Notes: generated by a model from the letters alone, not told the origin. Shown: positions 45,701 to 58,032, counted from the stretch's first letter. The stretch: DNA of 64,000 nt from Dryocola clanedunensis subsp. sulfonylureivorans (GCF_016756775.1 NZ_JAERMU010000021.1:20440-84439), one strand, 5' to 3'. Made by a program: numbers and translations.

Positions 45701-46587
45701 TTCCAGCCTGTCTGGTCGCGGTTAACCCGGGCCATCAGATTGTCGACGGAGAGCGTATGGTTGCGCTTTTCCCCTTTCCAGCTGGAGCCACCCTGTTTAA
45801 GCCAGATGTTGCCCCCCGCGACATCACCTTTCTTAATATCAACCCAGGCCTCAAGGCTGAACTCGGCGTTCTGAAGATCGATGTTGTCCTGCATCCAGCG
45901 GCCAAGCCACGGCTTCACGTCAACACGATCGGCCTGTAGCCAGACTTTGCCAATGTTCAGGATGCCGTTATCATCGCGCAAATCCATCCTGACGTTAGCC
46001 AGACCGTGCTGGCCGTTGAAGCTGGAGAGGCTGACCTGTCCTTCTGCCCGGTGACGATTTTTGGTATTCAGCCAGTTCAGCTGGGGAATAGTCAGTTCAG
46101 CACGCTGGCCGGAAAGCGTCAGGAAGCTCAGGGAACTGTCGCGCAGATCGAAGTGATCGAACTGGCGTAAGAAAAGATCGCTGATCTTTCCCGGCGCCAT
46201 CTTCTTGTCGCCTTTGTTCTGGCTGAGCGGGGTATTGGTACGCAGATGAAGCTGATAAAAGGTCAGATCGCGGAACTGCCAGCGGGCGTGGATCAGACTT
46301 TGCCAGATATCCAGCGCCAGCGTCACACGCTTTATACTCATTTCACCGCCGTCTTTCAGGCCAGCTTTCACATCGCGGACATCCAGCGTTGGGCCAAAAT
46401 TTTCCCAGCTTGCTCTGATTTGGCTGGCGTCTACCGGCGTGCCGGTCATGGCTTCTATCTTATCGAGTATGACCGGACGCCAGGCATTGAGGTGCGGCAA
46501 GACAAGCCGCAGGCCACTAACCAGCAGTGCGACGATTACAATCAGCGTTGCGCCTGTGAGCAGCAGAATGCCGGGCAGTCGCCTCAT
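42784..46587 (-). CDS. yhdP: YhdP, AsmA-like envelope lipid transport protein
   Basis: YhdP is one of the AsmA-like proteins that span the periplasm and carry phospholipids from the inner to the outer membrane. The 1267-residue protein has an N-terminal membrane helix (about 6-28), a long beta-taco body (DUF3971 and AsmA_2 regions), and a C-terminal part with hydrophobic segment VATAFVINPIVGAAVF. E. coli YhdP has 1266 residues. It is immediately downstream of rng. Confidence 0.96.
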   Translation of the reverse strand: MRRLPGILLLTGATLIVIVALLVSGLRLVLPHLNAWRPVILDKIEAMTGTPVDASQIRASWENFGPTLDVRDVKAGLKDGGEMSIKRVTLALDIWQSLIHARWQFRDLTFYQLHLRTNTPLSQNKGDKKMAPGKISDLFLRQFDHFDLRDSSLSFLTLSGQRAELTIPQLNWLNTKNRHRAEGQVSLSSFNGQHGLANVRMDLRDDNGILNIGKVWLQADRVDVKPWLGRWMQDNIDLQNAEFSLEAWVDIKKGDVAGGNIWLKQGGSSWKGEKRNHTLSVDNLMARVNRDQTGWNLAIPSTNITLDGKTWPKGSLSMAWIGPQDVGGKEGKRSEELHVRATNMELESFNGLLPIAAKVSPDLGEIWQIMQPRGHIDVLAADIPLQETEKTRLQGRWKNVSWNQWKLLPGMENFSGSVTGSVEHGQLKALVSKAKMPYETVFRAPLEVEKGAATLEWQKNARGFQLDGKQIDVKARSLWARGDFRYYQPAGGDPWLSILAGISTSNGADAWRYFPENLMGKDLVDYLSGAIQGGQADSATLVYGGNPHLFPYKHNEGQFEVLVPLRNAKFAFQPDWPALENLNIELDFLNDGLWMKTPGVKLGGVTASNLTAIIPDYSKEKLLIDADISGPGSAVGPYFKETPLEDSLAAALDELQIGGDVNARLHLDIPLDGKMTTAKGDVVLKDNTLLIKPLSSTLKNLSGKFSFVNGDLQSEPLRATWFNQPVEINFDTKTGAKAYQIGVNLNGNWQLNKTGVLPEQINKALSGSAAWKSNVGIALPYEGKPTYSVDLDADLKSVSSHLPAPVNKSAGQPLPLKIAVKGDLNSFNLTGSAAGNHRFSSRWLLNKKLTLDRAIWATNSHTVPPLPDHKGLELDLPAMDGAQWLALFSQGATEQVSHSAEFPSDITLRTPALTLGGQVWNNLSLVSKQVPGGTQINAQGREVNGTLNIRDGAPWQATIKYLYFNPDWSIAKSSTPPSGTAAPENDKISFRDWPDIQLRCAECWLWGQKYGRIDGDVAIKGDTLKLTNGLVDNGFARLTGNGEWVNAPGETRTSLKGKLKGKKLDAATNFFGAKTPIQDSSFDLDYDLHWRNAPWKPETSSLNGILHTRLGKGQISDLGTGHAGQLLRLVSFDALLRKIRFDFSDTFGDGFYFDSIRSTAWIKDGVLHTDDTLVDGLEADIAMKGSVDLVRRQLNMEAVVAPEISATVGVATAFVINPIVGAAVFAASKVLGPLWSKISVLRYHISGPIDDPKINEVLRQPRVNAVK

Positions 46588-46644
46588 ATCTCTCCTTGTC
46601 AGCCTTGTGGCCTGGTCACCCTAAAGTACATTCACCTGAACAGG

Positions 46645-48114
46645 TTACATCATCACAACGTCGAACTGCTCTTGATTATAGAGCGGTTCAATTTGTACTT
46701 TTACCTGTTTGCCGACAAAGATTTCCACCTCTGCCAGCGCGTGAGATTCTTCACTTTTCAGCGCTTCGCCAACCGCCGGGGAGGCGTAGACCAGGAAACG
46801 ATCTGAGTCGTAGGCATGATGCACGCGGACGATTTCGCGCATGATCTCATAACACACAGTTTCGACTGTTTTCACCGTGCCACGGCCATGACAAGTTGGA
46901 CAGCCTGCGCACAGTACGTGCTCCACGCTTTCGCGGGTGCGTTTACGGGTCATCTCAACCAGACCAAGCTGTGAGAAACCGTTCACGCTGGTTTTCACGC
47001 GATCTTTACTCAGCGCCTGCTCCAGAGAGTGCAGGACGCGTCGGCGGTGATCTTCGTTACTCATATCGATAAAATCGATGATGATAATACCGCCGAGATT
47101 ACGCAAACGCAGCTGCCGGGCAATCGCCTGGGTCGCTTCGATATTGGTGTTGAAAATAGTATCGTCGAGGTTGCGATGGCCGACAAACGCACCGGTATTG
47201 ATATCCACGGTGGTCATCGCTTCGGTCTGATCAATAACCAGATAGCCACCGGATTTCAGCTCAACTTTGCGTTCCAGCGCGCGCTGAATTTCATTTTCGA
47301 CGTCAAACAGATCGAAGATAGGCTGGCGACCCGTGTAGTGCTCAATATTGCCATGAACTTCCGGCATATACTCTTCGGTAAACTCAAGCAGCATCTCATA
47401 GGTCTGACGCGAGTCGACACGGATGCGATCGAGCGCTGCATCCGCAAAATCGCGGAGTACACGTTGAGCGAGTGCCAGCTCGCCATAAAGCTCACAGCGG
47501 GTTTTATTGCGTTTTTTGCGCTCGCTGACCTTCGTCCAGACGCGTTTGAGATAGGCCGCATCGGAAGAGAGATCCTCTTCGCAGACGCCTTCCGCCGCAG
47601 TACGAATAATAAAGCCACCCTGCTCATCGCAGTAAGCACTGACGATGCGTTTTAAACGTTCGCGCTCTTCTTCACTTTCAATACGCTGAGAAACGCCAAC
47701 GTGAGAAGCCCCGGGCATGAACACCAGGTAGCGGGAAGGAAGGGTGATGTCGGTGGTGAGACGGGCGCCTTTGGTGCCCAGCGGATCTTTCACCACCTGC
47801 ACCATCAGGTCCTGGCCCTGACGCACAAGCTCTGAAATATCGCGCACCGTGAAGTTTTTACGCTCTTCACCCGCCACACATTCGGTATGCGGCATGATGT
47901 CAGAGGCGTGAAGAAACGCTGCCTTATCAAGGCCAATATCTACAAATGCCGCCTGCATGCCCGGTAGCACCCGGCTGACACGACCTTTGTAGATATTCCC
48001 TACAATCCCCCGGCGCGCTTCGCGTTCAATATGGATTTCCTGCAGTATTCCGCCGTCAATATACGCCACCCTGGTTTCTGAAGGGGTAACATTGACCAGT
48101 AATTCAGCCGTCAT
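46645..48114 (-). CDS. rng: Ribonuclease G Rng
   Basis: RNase G matures the 5' end of 16S rRNA and degrades some mRNAs. The 489-residue protein has an N-terminal S1 domain, the catalytic core with metal-binding aspartates (TVDINTGAF and IIIDFIDM), and the zinc-link cysteines CPTC. The start MTAELLVN at 48114 follows GAGGAAAAG and matches E. coli. Its first 11 bases overlap the end of yhdE. Confidence 0.97.
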   Translation of the reverse strand: MTAELLVNVTPSETRVAYIDGGILQEIHIEREARRGIVGNIYKGRVSRVLPGMQAAFVDIGLDKAAFLHASDIMPHTECVAGEERKNFTVRDISELVRQGQDLMVQVVKDPLGTKGARLTTDITLPSRYLVFMPGASHVGVSQRIESEEERERLKRIVSAYCDEQGGFIIRTAAEGVCEEDLSSDAAYLKRVWTKVSERKKRNKTRCELYGELALAQRVLRDFADAALDRIRVDSRQTYEMLLEFTEEYMPEVHGNIEHYTGRQPIFDLFDVENEIQRALERKVELKSGGYLVIDQTEAMTTVDINTGAFVGHRNLDDTIFNTNIEATQAIARQLRLRNLGGIIIIDFIDMSNEDHRRRVLHSLEQALSKDRVKTSVNGFSQLGLVEMTRKRTRESVEHVLCAGCPTCHGRGTVKTVETVCYEIMREIVRVHHAYDSDRFLVYASPAVGEALKSEESHALAEVEIFVGKQVKVQIEPLYNQEQFDVVMM

Positions 48115-48697
48115 CTTTTCCTCGTCCATCACGCAAGGCGTGAAAATTACTCAGTAATTCATAGGTTTCTACCAGCGGTAGGCCGACAACGGCATGGTAA
48201 CTGCCATTAATTTTTCTGACAAAACAACCGCCCAGCCCCTGGATACCATAAGCACCAGCTTTATCCATCGGCTCACCGCAGGCAACGTAATCGGCAATAT
48301 CCTGCTCTGATAAGCTGCGGAATGTCACCTCGGTAATCACAAGGCAATCAAGCACCGACTGGCTATCCGCCAGCGCAACCGCCGTCATGACCTGATGCTG
48401 ATGGCCAGAGAGTAATCGTAGCATCTGTGCAGCATGTTGTTGATCGCGTGGCTTTTCCAGCACTTCACCATTGTAGATAACAATGGTATCCGCGCCTAAC
48501 ACCGGCAGATCGCGCGGGGCCAGCGCAACACCAGCCTGCGCTTTGTCCCGCGCCAGACGCCGGACGTACTGCTCCGCGCTTTCCTGCGAGAGACGCTGCT
48601 CTTCAACATCTGTGACGATACGTTCGAAGCTAACGCCAAGCTGAGTCAGCAGCTCCTGACGGCGCGGCGAGCCAGAGGCGAGATACAAAGCAGTCAT
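48104..48697 (-). CDS. yhdE: Maf-type nucleotide pyrophosphatase YhdE
   Basis: YhdE hydrolyses dTTP and UTP to monophosphates; the Maf family has been linked to septum control. The 197-residue protein has the Maf N-terminus [12 protein letters not shown] and the catalytic ADTIV stretch. The start at 48697 gives E. coli length; a longer in-frame version would overlap mreD. It ends 11 bases inside rng. Confidence 0.96.
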   Translation of the reverse strand: MTALYLASGSPRRQELLTQLGVSFERIVTDVEEQRLSQESAEQYVRRLARDKAQAGVALAPRDLPVLGADTIVIYNGEVLEKPRDQQHAAQMLRLLSGHQHQVMTAVALADSQSVLDCLVITEVTFRSLSEQDIADYVACGEPMDKAGAYGIQGLGGCFVRKINGSYHAVVGLPLVETYELLSNFHALRDGRGKDDG

Positions 48698-48705
48698 TTT
48701 TACCC

Positions 48706-49194
48706 TTACTGCACGGCAAATTGTTGACGAACTTTCCGCATCAACAGGAAGATCCACGGCCAGAGAACGCCGTTTACCACGCTGCTCCAGAAGATTTCAG
48801 GCCGGAAAGAGACGTTGATAACCAAAAATTCTGACCAGAAGACAATGACGTCGGTTATCAGGGATAACAACATCACCATCAGGGCCTGCTGCCACAGCGC
48901 CAGGTTACGAAAAAGCTGGAATTTTACGGCGGCCAGATAGGCTATGATACTCAGTGACAGGGCGCGTACGCCCAGCGTAGAACCACTGATTAAATCCAGT
49001 ATGGCACCCATCACAAAACCCGTACCCACATTTACGCGATGGGGCAAGGCCAGGATCCAATACAGCAGAATCAGCAATACCCAGTCCGGACGATAGACTT
49101 TGAGATCGTCCGGCCAGGGCATGACCTGCAATAAGAGAGCAACCAGGAAGGACAGCCAGATAACCCAACGACCCTGACTACGATAACTTCCCAC
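48706..49194 (-). CDS. mreD: Rod shape-determining protein MreD
   Basis: MreD is an inner-membrane component of the Rod complex. The 162-residue protein has five or six hydrophobic segments and the same length as E. coli. It starts with GTG, overlapping the mreC stop by one base (TAGTG), so translation is probably coupled. Confidence 0.96.
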   Translation of the reverse strand: MGSYRSQGRWVIWLSFLVALLLQVMPWPDDLKVYRPDWVLLILLYWILALPHRVNVGTGFVMGAILDLISGSTLGVRALSLSIIAYLAAVKFQLFRNLALWQQALMVMLLSLITDVIVFWSEFLVINVSFRPEIFWSSVVNGVLWPWIFLLMRKVRQQFAVQ

Positions 49195-50213
49195 TACTGC
49201 CCCCCTCGGGTCACAGTTGCAGAAGGAGTCGTCACCGCCGGAGCGGGTTGTGTGATGCCCGTGGCGGGCGCCGGGATAGGGGCTGGGGGTCCTACGGAAT
49301 CGGCCGGAGGAAGAACCTGCGGCATCATCTGCATCAGACGCTCATTTGCCACGCGATGAACTTCTTCGGGCGGCATTGGCATTTTTCCTTCACGATCGGC
49401 TCCCCACAGCAGGAGCAGATAGCGTAAACGTTGTAAACCTGCGGTTGGTCGAGCCTGAATCACGGTGTATGCGCGCTGGGTATCAAGTTTGACGGAAGAA
49501 ACGACGCCCACCGGGTAACCTTCCGGGAAGCGACCGCCAAGGCCTGATGTCACCAGCACATCACCAACACGGATATCCGTATTGGCAGGCAGGTGCTCGA
49601 GTTGCAGATCGTCGGTGCAACCGTTGCCGGCGGCAATCACGCGGATATCATTACGCAATACCTGAATCGGTAATGCATGTGTGGCATCGCAAATCAGCAG
49701 TACACGACTGGTGAGCTTCGCAACAGCAACAACCTGACCGACAACGCCTTTATCACTGATGACCGGCTGGCCTTCGTAAACACCGTTGACGCTGCCTTTA
49801 TCAATAACAACCTGATCGCTGTAAGGATCGCTGACGGTAGAGATGACCTGAGTGACCATCTTTTGCTCATCCTGACGCAGCGGCGAGCCAAGCAATTCAC
49901 GCAGACGTGCGTTTTCCTGACGGAACTGGCCCATCATCAGTAATTCGCTGTTTTTCAGGATGAGTTCCTGACGCAACGCACGGTTTTCAAGTTTCAGCTG
50001 GTCACGCGAAGCTAGCGTCTGTGACACGCTATCGAGTAATTCACGGGGACCATTTGAGACAAAATAGAAAGGGCTGACGGCAGTATCCATGTACGTTCGA
50101 ATCTGGCTGAACGCATCAAGGCGGCTGTCGGCGACAATGACACCAACCGCCACTAATAGCGCCAGGATAAGGCGAATCTGTAGCGATGGGCCACGGCTAA
50201 AAATGGGCTTCAT
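49194..50213 (-). CDS. mreC: Rod shape-determining protein MreC
   Basis: MreC links MreB filaments with the periplasmic peptidoglycan machinery. The 339-residue protein has an N-terminal membrane helix (about residues 9-30), a coiled coil (about 65-110) and a beta-rich periplasmic domain. Its C-terminal Pro/Ala/Thr-rich tail is shorter than in E. coli (367 residues). mreD overlaps its stop by one base, and mreB lies 64 bp upstream. Confidence 0.96.
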   Translation of the reverse strand: MKPIFSRGPSLQIRLILALLVAVGVIVADSRLDAFSQIRTYMDTAVSPFYFVSNGPRELLDSVSQTLASRDQLKLENRALRQELILKNSELLMMGQFRQENARLRELLGSPLRQDEQKMVTQVISTVSDPYSDQVVIDKGSVNGVYEGQPVISDKGVVGQVVAVAKLTSRVLLICDATHALPIQVLRNDIRVIAAGNGCTDDLQLEHLPANTDIRVGDVLVTSGLGGRFPEGYPVGVVSSVKLDTQRAYTVIQARPTAGLQRLRYLLLLWGADREGKMPMPPEEVHRVANERLMQMMPQVLPPADSVGPPAPIPAPATGITQPAPAVTTPSATVTRGGQ

Positions 50214-50277
50214 AGGCTATGCGTATTCCGAGGCCAACAAGAAAGGGCAGTCACAAACTGCCCATACCTGCGGCTGA

Positions 50278-51629
<1,352 letters not shown>

Positions 51630-53570
51630 TTAAACCGAGTATCTTTGTGAATATTTTTTCACGTTGCTGTCCAGCGGGGCTGAGGCGGCAAAAAATTCCC
51701 CCTGAGCGCCGCTGACACCTTTTTCGATCAGTGTCTGCCACTCCCCTCGCGTCCTTACTCCAGTGGCAAAGACCTGAGTTTGCGTGCCGTGGCAGGCCTC
51801 TACCAGACTCTGTACAAAAAGCTGGTTCTCCGTCCGTTTTTCAATATTTAGGACAAGACCTGGATGCAGCTTAATCAGTTCTGCATTCAGATCTTTGATG
51901 TAACTTGTACTGACAACAGTTAAACCGGCCTGAACAATCGCGATACGCGAGCCCAAGGCCTTGATTAATCGTATCACCGGTTGTAAGCGGCTGATGTGTT
52001 GACACACATCCGCCTCTGCAAGTTCAAAAATAATTCGCGATCTCAGTGATTTTTCACATTGCATTAACGTATCCCGTAACCAGCGCTGGAAGGGAACACG
52101 GATTAATGCATCGACAGTGATCTGGATGGCGAGCGTCTCTTCTGGCCAGAAACCCACCAATGGCAGCGTCCGGGTAATGATTTTACGATCGTACTGCTCA
52201 AACAGACCGAACTGCTTCACCATCGGCATGTATTCAGCCGAAAGGACTTCTTCATTACCGTCAAAAATACGGCACATGATTTCACGATGGTGCACGCTGC
52301 CGCTGCGTGTGACCGCCGGTTTGTGGTAGAAACGCGGACCGCCACGCTGCAAGGATTGCTCAATTAGCGTACGCCACTTAACGTTCCCGCGCCCTTTTTC
52401 CGGTAATTTATCGTCATAGACCGACCAGCTATTTGCTCCCTGTAAAGAAGCATTGCGGGTAGCGACCTCCGCATTTTCCATAACCTGTTCTTTTGTATGG
52501 CCACTTCGCCAGGCGCAGATGCCAATGTGCAGCATGTCATTACGGTCAAGGATGCGAGTCGGCGGCAGCGAATCTACGGCGGTTAAGAGCTGGCTGGCGA
52601 AACTATCCGCTTCTTTTAAGGTGCGATGTGGCAGCAGGACGGCAAAATCGCTGCGGAAATAGCGCGCCAGCAATGCGCCGGGATAACGCATCACAAAGGT
52701 AGACAGCAAATTAATCAGCGTGAAGAGATACTCCTCCACGGCAGCATGTCCCCAGGTATCATGCAGCGTTTCGAAATCTGGCAGGCGGATGATCATCACC
52801 ACCCCATGCGCCCCAACCTGCTCGTGATCTTCCAGCAGCATCGCCAGCTGATTATCAAAAAACAGGCGGTTATTGAGTCCCGTTTTACCATCCTGAGCCG
52901 CGAAGGCACGGATTAAGGTATCCATACGGCTGCGCTGCTCGCTGGCATTTTGCAAATCAGAAAGCAGCATGTCCATGGCGCTGCTTGCTCGCGCTGGCCA
53001 TTCGAGAACCGATCCTCTGACATCAGCATTTCGCTCCCCATTCAGGATGCGCGTTGCACGGTTTTCAAGCAGCTCCTGGCCAGCAAGTTGATTTTTCACC
53101 CAGCGCATGGCGAGGAAAAGGACGATCAGCATCAGTCCAATCGCGATGGAAAGCGGTACGGTGGTGAACAAGGAGTGATAATAACTGGCAACTGGATCGC
53201 GATAGGTCAACGTGACGGACATACCAGGGTGTTTCATCAGTTTAACTGTCGTTTGCTGCGCCCCATAGTCCGTTGACTGCGGCTCATAGCTCTTTGCCAG
53301 CGCCTGGGTGTAAACAACCGTTTCTCCCATTTTCAGACTGATTTCACTGATATCGACCGGCACCATCACGTCATTCAGGCGGGCTGAGAGTTTTTCGGGA
53401 GAGGAGGTGATCAGTTCGCTATCAATAATAGTGGCAACCGCCAACATGCGCTGATGCACTTTTTCATGTGTCGCATTGAAGAAACTAAGAGAGCAACCGA
53501 TTAGCGTCACAAAGATGGCTAAACCAGTTAGCAGGGTCATAAATGCCGAAAGTTTCGTCGTTAATCGCAT
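51630..53570 (-). CDS. csrD: RNase E specificity factor CsrD
   Basis: CsrD targets the small RNAs CsrB and CsrC for RNase E decay, thereby freeing CsrA. The 646-residue protein (E. coli length) has two N-terminal membrane helices, a HAMP-like segment, then degenerate GGDEF and EAL domains. The GGDEF signature reads FRSDF and the EAL position HREIM, so neither cyclase nor phosphodiesterase activity is expected. The start MRLTTKL was chosen from E. coli. yhdH, which lies next to csrD in E. coli, is absent here. Confidence 0.96.
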   Translation of the reverse strand: MRLTTKLSAFMTLLTGLAIFVTLIGCSLSFFNATHEKVHQRMLAVATIIDSELITSSPEKLSARLNDVMVPVDISEISLKMGETVVYTQALAKSYEPQSTDYGAQQTTVKLMKHPGMSVTLTYRDPVASYYHSLFTTVPLSIAIGLMLIVLFLAMRWVKNQLAGQELLENRATRILNGERNADVRGSVLEWPARASSAMDMLLSDLQNASEQRSRMDTLIRAFAAQDGKTGLNNRLFFDNQLAMLLEDHEQVGAHGVVMIIRLPDFETLHDTWGHAAVEEYLFTLINLLSTFVMRYPGALLARYFRSDFAVLLPHRTLKEADSFASQLLTAVDSLPPTRILDRNDMLHIGICAWRSGHTKEQVMENAEVATRNASLQGANSWSVYDDKLPEKGRGNVKWRTLIEQSLQRGGPRFYHKPAVTRSGSVHHREIMCRIFDGNEEVLSAEYMPMVKQFGLFEQYDRKIITRTLPLVGFWPEETLAIQITVDALIRVPFQRWLRDTLMQCEKSLRSRIIFELAEADVCQHISRLQPVIRLIKALGSRIAIVQAGLTVVSTSYIKDLNAELIKLHPGLVLNIEKRTENQLFVQSLVEACHGTQTQVFATGVRTRGEWQTLIEKGVSGAQGEFFAASAPLDSNVKKYSQRYSV

Positions 53571-53863
53571 CCTTGAGTTAACTCCGTCTGCAGAAGAAAT
53601 TGCCACCTTAACCGGGCCTGTATTGACGCGGCATTACATAGTAAAAGGCATAGGCTGGCAAATGCCGTTATCCAAAATATCGCCATTTATTGCGGCAAAC
53701 GGGCAAAAGTTGTCATTAAACGAGTATAGTCGGCAACTTTTTTTTGCCAACGGTAAGCAGCCGTAACAAACAGACCCGGACGTAAATTTCAATTTTTTGT
53801 GAGATATTCGCCAGAAGGTCACTTCTCCTGCATGCTGAACTAAAAGCATTCCAGGAGATCGTC

Positions 53864-54868
53864 ATGAAAAAGGTTACCCGTTTTACCGAGGCCGACGTCA
53901 CGCCAGAATCTGTTTTTATGTTAAAACGTCGCCAGGTTCTTAAGGCATTAGGGATCACTGCTGCCGCCCTTTCCGTTCCTCAAACGGCGCAGGCCGACAT
54001 TCTGTCCTGGTTTAAAGGCAACGACCGCCCACCAGCCCCATCAGGCAAACCGCTTCAGTTCAGCCAGCCCGCACAATGGCAGGCAAAGTTACCTATGACG
54101 CCTGAAGACAAAGTCACAGGATACAACAACTTTTATGAGTTCGGACTGGATAAAGCCGATCCGGCCGCCAATGCTGGCAGTCTGAAAACCGATCCCTGGC
54201 AGCTGAAAATTAGCGGCGAAGTCGCAAAGCCAATAACGCTGGATCTCGATGACCTTTATAAACGTTTCCCACTGGAAGAGCGCATTTACCGTATGCGCTG
54301 CGTCGAGGCCTGGTCTATGGTCGTGCCGTGGATCGGTTTCCCGCTCAGCAAGCTGCTGGCCCTTGTTGAACCCAATAGCAAAGCAAAGTACGTCGCCTTT
54401 GAAACGCTCTACGATCCGGAGCAAATGCCCGGGCAGAAAGATCGCTTTATTGGCGGTGGGCTGCAATACCCCTACGTTGAAGGTTTGCGTCTCGACGAAG
54501 CGATGCATCCTCTGACCATGCTGACAGTAGGCGTCTATGGCAAAGCTCTGCCACCACAGAATGGCGCACCAGTCCGCCTGACCGTACCGTGGAAATATGG
54601 CTTTAAAGGGATCAAGTCTATCGTCAGTATTAAGCTCGTCAGCGAGATCCCGCCAACCACGTGGAATATGGCGGGGCCAGGCGAATACGGCTTTTATGCC
54701 AATGTGAATCCACATGTCGACCACCCTCGCTGGTCGCAGGCCTCCGAACGATTTATCGGCTCCGGCGGCATACTGGACGTTAAGCGCCAGCCTACGTTGT
54801 TGTTCAATGGCTATGCCGACCAGGTTGCTTCGCTGTATCGGGGACTTAATCTGAAGGAGAATTTCTGA
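53864..54868 (+). CDS. msrP: Protein-methionine-sulfoxide reductase catalytic subunit MsrP
   Basis: MsrP repairs oxidised methionines in periplasmic proteins with a molybdenum cofactor. The 334-residue precursor has a twin-arginine signal ([10 protein letters not shown]) and the molybdenum-ligating Cys146 in RMRCVEAW. Length equals E. coli MsrP (YedY). The start follows CAGGAGATC. It is followed directly by its membrane partner msrQ. In E. coli K-12 msrPQ lie elsewhere, next to hiuH. Confidence 0.96.
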   Translation: MKKVTRFTEADVTPESVFMLKRRQVLKALGITAAALSVPQTAQADILSWFKGNDRPPAPSGKPLQFSQPAQWQAKLPMTPEDKVTGYNNFYEFGLDKADPAANAGSLKTDPWQLKISGEVAKPITLDLDDLYKRFPLEERIYRMRCVEAWSMVVPWIGFPLSKLLALVEPNSKAKYVAFETLYDPEQMPGQKDRFIGGGLQYPYVEGLRLDEAMHPLTMLTVGVYGKALPPQNGAPVRLTVPWKYGFKGIKSIVSIKLVSEIPPTTWNMAGPGEYGFYANVNPHVDHPRWSQASERFIGSGGILDVKRQPTLLFNGYADQVASLYRGLNLKENF

Positions 54869-55468
54869 GTGCGTCTGAATGCAAAGCAAATCGTCTGGCT
54901 GAAGGTTGCGCTGCATCTTGCGGCGTTTCTGCCCTTTGTATGGTTGTTCTATGCGGCAAACCAGGGGCTGCTCAGTGCGGATCCGGCTAAAGATATTCAG
55001 CATTTTACCGGCAGGATGGCGCTGAAATTACTGTTGGGCACGCTGCTTATCGCCCCCCTTGCACGCTACGCGAAACAACCGCTGCTGATCCGTACTCGTC
55101 GCCTGCTCGGCGTGTGGTGCTTTGTCTGGGCATCTATCCATTTGACCAGCTATTCCCTGCTCGAACTGGGGATTAACAATATCGGTCTTCTGGGCCAGGA
55201 ACTTATTACCCGTCCGTACCTGATGCTGGGCATCGTCAGCTGGTTTATTTTGCTTGCCCTTGCGGTCACATCGACGCAAAGCGCACAGCGAAAACTCGGT
55301 AAACGCTGGCAGAAACTTCATAACTGCGTCTATCTTGTTGCCATTCTCGCCCCCATTCATTACCTGTGGTCAGTGAAGATTCTCTCTCCGCAACCCTTGA
55401 TTTATGCACTGGGAGCCTTCATCCTCCTCGCCCTGCGCTACAAGAAGTTCCGTCAGTGGTGGCGATAA
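54869..55468 (+). CDS. msrQ: Haem-binding membrane subunit MsrQ
   Basis: MsrQ feeds electrons from the respiratory chain to MsrP. The 199-residue protein has six hydrophobic segments, with conserved histidines such as in [12 protein letters not shown] and [17 protein letters not shown] for the b-type haems. It begins with GTG immediately after the msrP stop and follows AAGGAGAA, so the two are coupled. It is about 12 residues shorter at the C-terminus than E. coli. Confidence 0.95.
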   Translation: MRLNAKQIVWLKVALHLAAFLPFVWLFYAANQGLLSADPAKDIQHFTGRMALKLLLGTLLIAPLARYAKQPLLIRTRRLLGVWCFVWASIHLTSYSLLELGINNIGLLGQELITRPYLMLGIVSWFILLALAVTSTQSAQRKLGKRWQKLHNCVYLVAILAPIHYLWSVKILSPQPLIYALGAFILLALRYKKFRQWWR

Positions 55469-55562
55469 CCCCAGAATTTTGCCGTTTATCTCAAAACAGA
55501 CGCCCTGACGGGCGTTCAAAGCACCAGGGGTTGATCATCTTCCCTGATAAGACCAGTATTTA

Positions 55563-55592
55563 GCTGCCAAATGCTACGAAATCGTTATAATG
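55563..55592 (+). promoter_or_regulatory. Candidate promoter of aroQ-accBC
   Basis: A TATAAT box at 55586-55591 lies 110 bases before aroQ, after a weak -35-like stretch near 55563. The 5' leader contains an imperfect hairpin CAGACC/GGTCTG (about 55614-55633). In E. coli accBC has a long leader and is autoregulated by AccB. Confidence 0.45.
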
Positions 55593-55700
55593 TGCGACTT
55601 TGGTTTTTCTGACAGACCATTTTTAGGGTCTGAAGGTGACAACCGAGCAACTTAGGTATATTTTGTAAATTGCCTACAAATTGCGGGAGATGGCAGCACA

Positions 55701-56153
55701 ATGTCGGGTAATTATCACATTTTGCTTTTGAACGGTCCTAATCTGAATATGCTGGGTACGCGCGAGCCGGATAAGTACGGCGACCAGACCCTGGCACAGA
55801 TTGTTAACGCGCTTGAGAACGAAGCGAAAACCCTCAATGTGTCGCTCAGCCACCTGCAATCGAATGCGGAATATGCGCTAATCGACCGAATTCATCAGGC
55901 GAAAGATAATGTCGACTTTATCCTGATTAATCCGGCCGCGTTTACGCATACGAGCGTTGCGCTGCGTGATGCCCTGCTGGCGGTGAGTATCCCGTTTATC
56001 GAGATCCACCTCAGCAATGTGCATGCGCGCGAACCGTTCCGCCACCATTCGTATCTTTCTGATAAAGCTGTCGGTGTGATCTGCGGATTAGGCGCCGACG
56101 GTTATTCATATGCACTACAGACGGCGGTCAAACGCCTGTCAAAATCCATCTAA
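55701..56153 (+). CDS. aroQ: Type II 3-dehydroquinate dehydratase AroQ
   Basis: AroQ removes water from 3-dehydroquinate in the shikimate pathway. The 150-residue dodecamer-type protein has [17 protein letters not shown] (active-site Asn, Arg, Tyr), [16 protein letters not shown] and the histidine in [18 protein letters not shown]-12 lacks this enzyme and uses the type I AroD; many enterobacteria have aroQ before accB. It lies 20 bp before accB. Confidence 0.96.
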   Translation: MSGNYHILLLNGPNLNMLGTREPDKYGDQTLAQIVNALENEAKTLNVSLSHLQSNAEYALIDRIHQAKDNVDFILINPAAFTHTSVALRDALLAVSIPFIEIHLSNVHAREPFRHHSYLSDKAVGVICGLGADGYSYALQTAVKRLSKSI

Positions 56154-56173
56154 CAAGAGTACGGAACCCACTC

Positions 56174-56653
56174 ATGGATATTCGTAAGATTAAAAAACTG
56201 ATCGAGCTGGTTGAAGAATCAGGCATCTCCGAACTGGAAATTTCTGAAGGCGAAGAGTCTGTTCGCATCAGCCGTAGCGCGCCAAACGCGGGCTATCCGA
56301 TGATGCAGCAAGCTTTTGCCGCGCCAATGTACCAGCCACAGCCGCAACCCGGTCTGTCTAACGCTGTTGCTCCTGCCGCTACGCCGGCAATGGAAGCACC
56401 AGCCGCTGCTGAAGTCAGTGGTCACATCGTACGTTCCCCGATGGTCGGTACTTTCTACCGTACCCCAAGCCCGGATGCGAAGGCGTTTATTGAAGTTGGC
56501 CAGAAAGTTAACGCCGGCGACACTCTGTGCATCGTTGAAGCAATGAAAATGATGAACCAGATCGAAGCTGACAAATCAGGCGTGGTGAAAGCCATTCTGG
56601 TTGAAAACGGCCAACCGGTAGAATTTGACGAGCCGCTGGTCGTCATCGAGTAA
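56174..56653 (+). CDS. accB: Biotin carboxyl carrier protein of acetyl-CoA carboxylase AccB
   Basis: AccB carries carboxybiotin between biotin carboxylase and carboxyltransferase at the first step of fatty acid synthesis. The 159-residue protein has an N-terminal helix region, a Pro/Ala-rich linker and the C-terminal biotinyl domain with EAMKM (biotinylated Lys125). The linker makes it three residues longer than E. coli. accC starts 10 bp downstream. Confidence 0.98.
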   Translation: MDIRKIKKLIELVEESGISELEISEGEESVRISRSAPNAGYPMMQQAFAAPMYQPQPQPGLSNAVAPAATPAMEAPAAAEVSGHIVRSPMVGTFYRTPSPDAKAFIEVGQKVNAGDTLCIVEAMKMMNQIEADKSGVVKAILVENGQPVEFDEPLVVIE

Positions 56654-56663
56654 CGAGGCGAAC

Positions 56664-58010
56664 ATGCTGGATAAAATTGTTATCGCTAACCGTGGTGAGA
56701 TCGCTCTGCGTATTCTGCGTGCCTGTAAAGAACTGGGCATCAAGACTGTCGCCGTGCACTCCACCGCGGATCGCGACTTAAAACACGTACTGCTGGCGGA
56801 TGAGACGGTCTGTATCGGCCCGGCTCCGTCCGTAAAAAGCTATCTGAACATCCCGGCAATCATCTCTGCGGCAGAAATCACCGGCGCAGTGGCGATTCAC
56901 CCGGGCTACGGCTTCCTGTCTGAAAACGCCAACTTTGCCGAGCAGGTTGAGCGTTCAGGCTTTATCTTCATCGGTCCGCGCGCCGACACTATTCGCCTGA
57001 TGGGCGATAAAGTCTCTGCGATCAACGCGATGAAGAAAGCTGGCGTACCTTGCGTGCCAGGTTCTGACGGCCCACTGGATGGCGATATGGATAAAAACCG
57101 TGCCCATGCGAAACGCATCGGCTACCCGGTTATTATCAAAGCCTCCGGCGGCGGCGGCGGTCGTGGTATGCGCGTAGTGCGTAACGACGCTGAACTGGAA
57201 CAATCCATCAATATGACCCGTGCGGAAGCCAAAGCGGCTTTCAACAACGACATGGTCTATATGGAGAAGTACCTCGAGAACCCACGTCATATCGAAATTC
57301 AGGTACTGGCAGACGGTCAGGGTAACGCAATCTATCTGGCAGAACGTGACTGCTCGATGCAGCGTCGTCACCAGAAAGTTGTCGAAGAAGCGCCAGCGCC
57401 GGGCATCACGCCTGAGCTGCGTAAGTTCATCGGCGAGCGCTGCGCAAAAGCCTGTGTCGATATCAACTATCGCGGGGCGGGTACCTTCGAGTTCCTGTTC
57501 GAAAACGGCGAGTTCTACTTCATTGAGATGAACACCCGTATTCAGGTTGAGCACCCGGTAACAGAAATGATCACCGGCGTTGACCTGATTAAAGAACAGC
57601 TGCGCATTGCTGCCGGTCAGCCACTGTCCATCAAGCAGGATGAAGTTCACGTTAAAGGCCACGCGGTGGAATGCCGTATCAACGCCGAAGACCCGAACAC
57701 CTTCCTGCCAAGCCCAGGCAAAATCACCCGCTTCCATGCGCCAGGTGGTTTTGGCGTGCGTTGGGAATCACACATTTACGCCGGTTATACCGTACCGCCG
57801 TATTACGATTCCATGATTGGAAAACTGATCTGCTACGGCGAAACCCGTGAAGTGGCTATCTCTCGTATGAAGAACGCCCTGGCGGAGCTTATCATCGACG
57901 GTATCAAAACCAACGTTGAGCTGCAGACCCGTATCATGAACGACGAACATTTCCAGCACGGTGGTACTAACATCCACTATCTGGAGAAGAAGCTGGGTCT
58001 TCAGGACTAA
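56664..58010 (+). CDS. accC: Biotin carboxylase subunit AccC
   Basis: AccC uses ATP and bicarbonate to carboxylate biotin on AccB. The 448-residue ATP-grasp protein has the glycine-rich loop [18 protein letters not shown], and active-site [14 protein letters not shown]. The start [12 protein letters not shown] at 56664 follows AACGAGGCG. It ends one residue shorter than E. coli and is followed by a strong terminator. Confidence 0.98.
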   Translation: MLDKIVIANRGEIALRILRACKELGIKTVAVHSTADRDLKHVLLADETVCIGPAPSVKSYLNIPAIISAAEITGAVAIHPGYGFLSENANFAEQVERSGFIFIGPRADTIRLMGDKVSAINAMKKAGVPCVPGSDGPLDGDMDKNRAHAKRIGYPVIIKASGGGGGRGMRVVRNDAELEQSINMTRAEAKAAFNNDMVYMEKYLENPRHIEIQVLADGQGNAIYLAERDCSMQRRHQKVVEEAPAPGITPELRKFIGERCAKACVDINYRGAGTFEFLFENGEFYFIEMNTRIQVEHPVTEMITGVDLIKEQLRIAAGQPLSIKQDEVHVKGHAVECRINAEDPNTFLPSPGKITRFHAPGGFGVRWESHIYAGYTVPPYYDSMIGKLICYGETREVAISRMKNALAELIIDGIKTNVELQTRIMNDEHFQHGGTNIHYLEKKLGLQD

Positions 58011-58032
58011 GTTTCTTTACGTCACGCAGCTT

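Noticed and set aside
51630..53570. CsrD as an active c-di-GMP enzyme
   Set aside because: Both GGDEF and EAL signature motifs are degenerate, as in E. coli CsrD.
55497..55515. Hairpin ACGCCC/GGGCGT after msrQ as a terminator
   Set aside because: Only six base pairs and no following T-run, so termination cannot be claimed.
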